Below, one piece after another: positions 30,134-33,288 of a DNA stretch of 33,288 bases; positions within the stretch are counted from its first letter, which is position 1, and each line of letters opens with the position of its first letter. This DNA is from Dehalococcoidia bacterium (GTDB lineage Bacteria > Chloroflexota > Dehalococcoidia > Lucifugimonadales > UBA3495): the NCBI GenBank assembly GCA_022823505.1, contig JAJEIA010000061.1, positions 1 to 33,288 of the forward strand. The letters run 5' to 3'. The position numbers and the translations under genes are program-made. The notes under the pieces were generated by a model, which was given only the letters and a program-made list of their open reading frames with translations, searched no databases and had not been told where the DNA came from.

Positions 30134-30867
30134 GCGCAGCCAAAGAACAATCCTAAAAGTTTTTTATATTCTTTTAGAACGTGCCTGGTTACGTGCTTAT
30201 TTTGACACAGGGCCGACCGAGTTGCCAGAAACCTGGAAACCGAATCCGGGCAATTTCGGCCATTTTGTACCAGCGCCGTGGATCACGGTCCGGCCAACCA
30301 GGACGGCCCCATCCGAGCTGGCAGTTGGCGCTGCCTCCGTGATCCATCTCGTGCATCGGATGTTGCAACCGGATCGATGGCTTGCTATGGAATGCCAGTG
30401 TACTGCTTGTGCAGGAGTGATTGGCAATTACTGCGCTACCGGAGAATGAGGAATCCGTGTATTATCCGTTAGTACACTGCATGTACGGCGGTCGGTGTCC
30501 ACTGGCCGCTATTACCATCGGGTAGTAGTGTAATAACGACTAAAAATGTATCCATGTGCCGCGTATTACACGTGTTCGCCGCGACTACATCGATCACGAA
30601 CGGTAGTACACCCGATGCCGCAATGTTCAGGTGTACACCGATTGGGTTACATTTCCTGTCTTTAACCGCCCAGGGTTCATTACATGCATGGCGCGTACGG
30701 GGATTGTTGGTACATTCTAAGTACACGCGCAACCGCTTCGCATTAATCCGGTTGGGCTGGCGGGTAATGCGTTCAGGACCCATCTGCGGTCCTATCCTGT
30801 CATTCACAGGTCCTCGCGCGTACCGGCTATCGGGCGGCCTGTGATCGCGAGCGCGGGGTGGAAATGC
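30134..30867. other. Gene-poor, lower-GC region with GTACAC boxes
   Basis: About 730 bp with no recognised gene. Two weak ORFs overlap on opposite strands (30469-30807 minus, 112 codons, with a GAGG upstream; 30554-30844 plus, 96 codons); neither is recognisable. An AT-rich hairpin CTAAAAG...CTTTTAG lies at 30153-30177. The hexamer GTACAC or its complement occurs at 30398, 30472, 30606, 30631/30633 and 30721. Confidence 0.6.
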
Positions 30868-30930
30868 GTCGGGGTGGAAGGAGTGGCCGCCGAACGGAGA
30901 TCGCTACCTCGCTTTACTCCTACCGATGAC
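30868..30930 (+). repeat. Partial copy of dispersed repeat type 2
   Basis: GCGTCGGGGTGG ... GGAGATCGCTACCTCGCTTT ... ACTCCTACCGATGAC aligns with the right part of type 2 at 17418-17475. Confidence 0.5.
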
Positions 30931-30961
30931 AAGCTGCGTACCCGTGTGTTCCCGGTTCCGG

Positions 30962-30990
30962 TTGACACCCTGGATAGCCCTGCATACCCT
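30962..30990 (+). promoter_or_regulatory. Candidate promoter of the threonine dehydratase-like gene
   Basis: A perfect TTGACA (30962-30967) is followed after 17 bp by TACCCT (30985-30990), a weak -10. Transcription would start about 43 bases before the GTG start of the gene. Confidence 0.5.
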
Positions 30991-31039
30991 TGCCGTCGGC
31001 CGCGGTCGACCACTTGAGCGGCTCATTCGGAGAGCGACT

Positions 31040-32008
31040 GTGAATATCCCAACCCTGCGCGACGTGTATCGCGCTCGTGCCACGATTGCCCCTTACTTCC
31101 CTCGTACGCCGCTGACCTATTCCGCCGCACTGAGCGGATTGTTGGAGGCGGAGGTCTATCTGAAACACGAGGAGCATCTGCCGCTGGGTGCGTTCAAAGC
31201 CCGAGGCGGCATCAACCTGCTCGCCAACATGGACCCGGCAGATCGGCAGCGTGGTGTAATTACCGCCAGTAGCGGCAATCACGGCCAGTCGATCGCAAGT
31301 GCCTGCCGAGCGTTCGGAGCTCGTGCACTGATCGGCCTGCCAGTGGGCGCAAACCCGAATAAGGTCGCGTCAATGGAAGCCCTGGGCGCGGAATTGATCT
31401 TCCACGGGGAGAACTTCGATGAGGCTCGCAGGTACTGCGAACGGTTGGCTGCCGAAGAAGGGTACCGATATGTTCATCCGGTCAACGAGCCCGAACTTAT
31501 CGCGGGGGTGGCCACCGCCAGCCTCGAAATCATCGAAGACCTGCCCGACGTGGATGCCATGTTCCTGCCGATCGGTGGTGGCAGCGGCGTTTCCGGGGCG
31601 TGCATCGTGGCACAAGCGCTTAACCCCGAAATCCGGGTTATCGCCGTCCAATCTGAGGCGGCTCCGGCCGCCTACCTGTCCTGGGAGCAGGGGCAATTGG
31701 TGCAGGCCCCGATGAGAACTTGGGTGGAGGGCACGGCAACGGCCGAGGGCTATGAATTGCCGCAGCAAATCATGCGGCACCGCCTGCATGACTTCGTGCT
31801 CGTCAGCGAGGACGACATCCGCAGATCGGTCGCAATGCTGCTGGAAAAGGCGCACACCCTCGCCGAAGGGGCCGGCGCCACCGCGTTGGCCGGAGCCGCC
31901 AGCCGCAAGGACCTGGTGCGCGGAAGGACGATATCGATAACTGTCAGCGGCGGCAACATCACGCTGGCGCAGCTGCGCGAATGTATCGACCTCTACCTGG
32001 GAGATTGA
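31040..32008 (+). CDS. PLP-dependent threonine dehydratase / serine racemase-like enzyme
   Basis: A 322-residue fold-type II PLP enzyme from GTG 31040 with GGAGAG seven bases upstream; the longer frame to 30926 covers the promoter and is rejected. The PLP lysine is Lys53 in PLGAFKARGG, the phosphate/substrate loop is SSGNHGQ (78-84), and the Gly-rich PLP phosphate loop is GGGSGVSG. There is no C-terminal ACT-type regulatory domain, so it is the catabolic (TdcB-like) or serine-racemase-like type. It would turn threonine or serine into 2-oxo acids and ammonia, which could feed the TPP enzymes, an inference. It ends at 32008, directly abutting the stop of the convergent gene. Confidence 0.9.
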   Translation: MNIPTLRDVYRARATIAPYFPRTPLTYSAALSGLLEAEVYLKHEEHLPLGAFKARGGINLLANMDPADRQRGVITASSGNHGQSIASACRAFGARALIGLPVGANPNKVASMEALGAELIFHGENFDEARRYCERLAAEEGYRYVHPVNEPELIAGVATASLEIIEDLPDVDAMFLPIGGGSGVSGACIVAQALNPEIRVIAVQSEAAPAAYLSWEQGQLVQAPMRTWVEGTATAEGYELPQQIMRHRLHDFVLVSEDDIRRSVAMLLEKAHTLAEGAGATALAGAASRKDLVRGRTISITVSGGNITLAQLRECIDLYLGD

Positions 32009-33019
32009 TTACCTCTGCTCCAGGAAACGAGCCAATTCGTCGCGCCGGAATTCCGGTAAAGCGCGTTCGCCGTTTCTGTCGATCAGCCACAGGCCGTCCG
32101 AAGGCTCCATCATCTGGCCGATCTCCCATCCGCTGACCCCCACCCGGTCCAGTGCGCGCAGGGCGGCCGGCACGTCGCCGGCCGCCATGGTCGCGAGCAG
32201 CGCGCCGGAGCCCAGCAATCCCAGGGGGTCTATGCTCAGCGCGTTGCAAATAGCTTCGCACTCGGGAAGCAGAGGCACGCTTTCCGCTTCGGCCACCAAT
32301 CCCAGGTTTGACGCGGCGGCGATCTCTCTGAGCGCGGTGATCAAGCCGCCTTCGGTCACATCGTGCATGCTGTGGACGGTTCCGGTCTCGAACAGCGCCC
32401 GAGCCGCCGGCAGAACGCTGATCCCCGGATCGTCCACATAGCCCCCAGCCTTGTCCAACGAAGGTCGGTCCAAACCGCTCGCAAGAAGATGGTCAGCGTG
32501 TTCGCGCGCGAGTATCGCGGTTCCCTCTATTGCCACACCGGTGGTAACGATGATGCTGTCACCATCCAGAGCGCCGCCGGTTGAAACCAACCGTGAGCGG
32601 TCCTCCAGCTCGCCCAGCATCGTCCCCGCCACAATCGGCCGCGTAAGACCATCGGTAACCTCCGTGTGCCCTCCGATGATTGCCACGCCAATCCGGCGAC
32701 ATGCTTCGGACATGTCCGCAAAAACGCCCTTCAGATCGTCGGGGGTGCAGCTGACCGGCAACAACACGGTAGGCAAGAACCACCTGGGAGTTCCGCCTGT
32801 GCACGCCACGTCGTTGGCATTCACCTGGACCGCGTACCAACCAGGTTTTTCGGCCGCGAAGGTTATGGGGTCCGATTTCGCGATCAGGACCCGGTCGCCC
32901 ATGTCAACCACCGCGCAGTCTTCGCCCAGCTGGGGTCCGACCAACACCCGCGGGTCGGGTGTGCCTAGGTCTGAGAGCAATTCACGCAGGAGATCCGGAG
33001 GCAGCTTGCCTGTTTCCAA
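32009..33019 (-). CDS. AIR synthase-related (PurM/HypE superfamily) protein
   Basis: A 336-residue protein of the PurM/HypE/ThiL/SelD ATP-binding superfamily. The ATP-binding N-terminal part has LGEDCAVVDMGDRVLIAKSDP and WYAVQVNANDVACTGGTP, and the C-terminal part has HSMHDVTEGGLITALREIA. HypE matures NiFe hydrogenases by making the cyanide ligand on its C-terminal Cys; this protein ends FLEQR with no PRIC-type tail, so it is not a classical HypE. No other hyp gene is present. I choose the TTG at 33019 because AGGAGGT stands seven bases upstream; the frame to 33139 adds an unusual Cys/Pro-rich leader. Its reaction is unknown, beyond ATP-dependent activation of a carbonyl or phosphate group, expected of the superfamily. 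Confidence 0.88.
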   Translation of the reverse strand: METGKLPPDLLRELLSDLGTPDPRVLVGPQLGEDCAVVDMGDRVLIAKSDPITFAAEKPGWYAVQVNANDVACTGGTPRWFLPTVLLPVSCTPDDLKGVFADMSEACRRIGVAIIGGHTEVTDGLTRPIVAGTMLGELEDRSRLVSTGGALDGDSIIVTTGVAIEGTAILAREHADHLLASGLDRPSLDKAGGYVDDPGISVLPAARALFETGTVHSMHDVTEGGLITALREIAAASNLGLVAEAESVPLLPECEAICNALSIDPLGLLGSGALLATMAAGDVPAALRALDRVGVSGWEIGQMMEPSDGLWLIDRNGERALPEFRRDELARFLEQR

Positions 33020-33144
33020 CTGCGTTACCTCCTGCGGTGGCGATTTCGCCGGATGTGGACAGTTTAACAGAGGTTTCTCCCTGGCAGTTGCACAACTCTG
33101 CAATTGGGGTGCGTCCGGTTGATGTCCGCAATCAATCACGTGGC

Positions 33145-33288
33145 TGATTGTGAATTTCCGCGGTCATTGACCCGGCTTTGCCACGGTCATTGACCCACCA
33201 TGGAAGCGTGGTGGTGTTGCTAATATCAGGTTGTCGTTTGCCGGTCAATCACCTCCCTGGTTGCTGAGTAGAGCGCGGTGTGGGGACA
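33145..33288. mobile_element. Possible insertion-sequence end (IS21-like), cut by window edge
   Basis: The element may begin at TGATTGTGAATTTCC (33145). Two exact copies of CGGTCATTGACCC (33161-33173 and 33184-33196) follow, 23 bp apart, and a related CGGTCAATCACC lies at 33242. Multiple short direct repeats at the terminus and a TG start are typical of the IS21 family. No transposase is in the window, so this is a suggestion only. Confidence 0.4.

Noticed and set aside
30469-30807. Minus-strand ORF (112 codons) with a GAGG upstream
   Set aside because: Possible but unrecognised; overlapping ORF on the other strand and dense GTACAC boxes make a non-coding role at least as likely.
32009-33019. 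Calling the AIR-synthase-like gene hypE
   Set aside because: No C-terminal cyanylation Cys and no hyp or hydrogenase neighbours.

Overview
The window is GC-rich (roughly 60-65% by eye) and densely coded. It reads like a chromosomal segment of an uncultured Chloroflexota bacterium of the SAR202 / Dehalococcoidia type. That is inference, from the gene families (tandem CitE-like lyases, an MmgE/PrpD protein, an F420-type luciferase-like oxidoreductase, an ADP-forming CoA ligase, two TPP enzymes, an acetamidase/formamidase, DUF2332, a double-domain ThyX-like protein) and from several short dispersed repeats between genes. I found no tRNA, rRNA or CRISPR array.

Layout. 1-1085 (+) is the 3' part of a ThyX-like gene. 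From 12601 down to 1098 all genes lie on the minus strand: a pseudo-CHAT/NB-ARC/TPR STAND protein, an alpha/beta hydrolase, a three-gene module (HsdR_N-like nuclease domain, duplicated Phd-like antitoxin, VapC PIN toxin), a luciferase-like oxidoreductase, an MmgE/PrpD protein, and a sigma / anti-sigma / zinc-ribbon operon. A divergent promoter at 12897-12925 starts a plus-strand operon of three CitE-like paralogs (13028-15971). A PNPOx-like flavoprotein and a small membrane protein follow, flanked by paired dispersed repeats. On the minus strand from 22615 to 17561 come a TPP enzyme, an ADP-forming acyl-CoA synthetase and DUF2332.

22.9-26.4 kb is a small defence / toxin-antitoxin island: an ApeA-like HEPN protein, a tandemly duplicated antitoxin-like gene with an overlapping TumE-like (DUF6516) toxin, and a PaREP1-like gene with two compensating frameshifts. 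26.6-29.5 kb (+) holds a second TPP enzyme and an acetamidase/formamidase. A small HTH protein (minus) follows with a promoter carrying candidate operators, then about 1 kb with no recognisable gene that is strikingly rich in GTACAC boxes. The window ends with a PLP-dependent threonine dehydratase-like enzyme, a convergent AIR-synthase/HypE-like protein, and sequence that may be an insertion-sequence end.

How the genes fit together. The metabolic genes suggest breakdown of organic and amino acids: CoA activation, CoA-ester C-C lyases, 2-oxo-acid TPP chemistry, dehydratases and amide hydrolysis. Interspersed are defence and stress modules. The most novel candidates are the three CitE paralogs with different active-site losses, the STAND protein whose CHAT protease site looks dead, the HsdR_N-Phd-Phd-VapC module, the overlapping duplicated antitoxin/toxin locus, and the GTACAC array.
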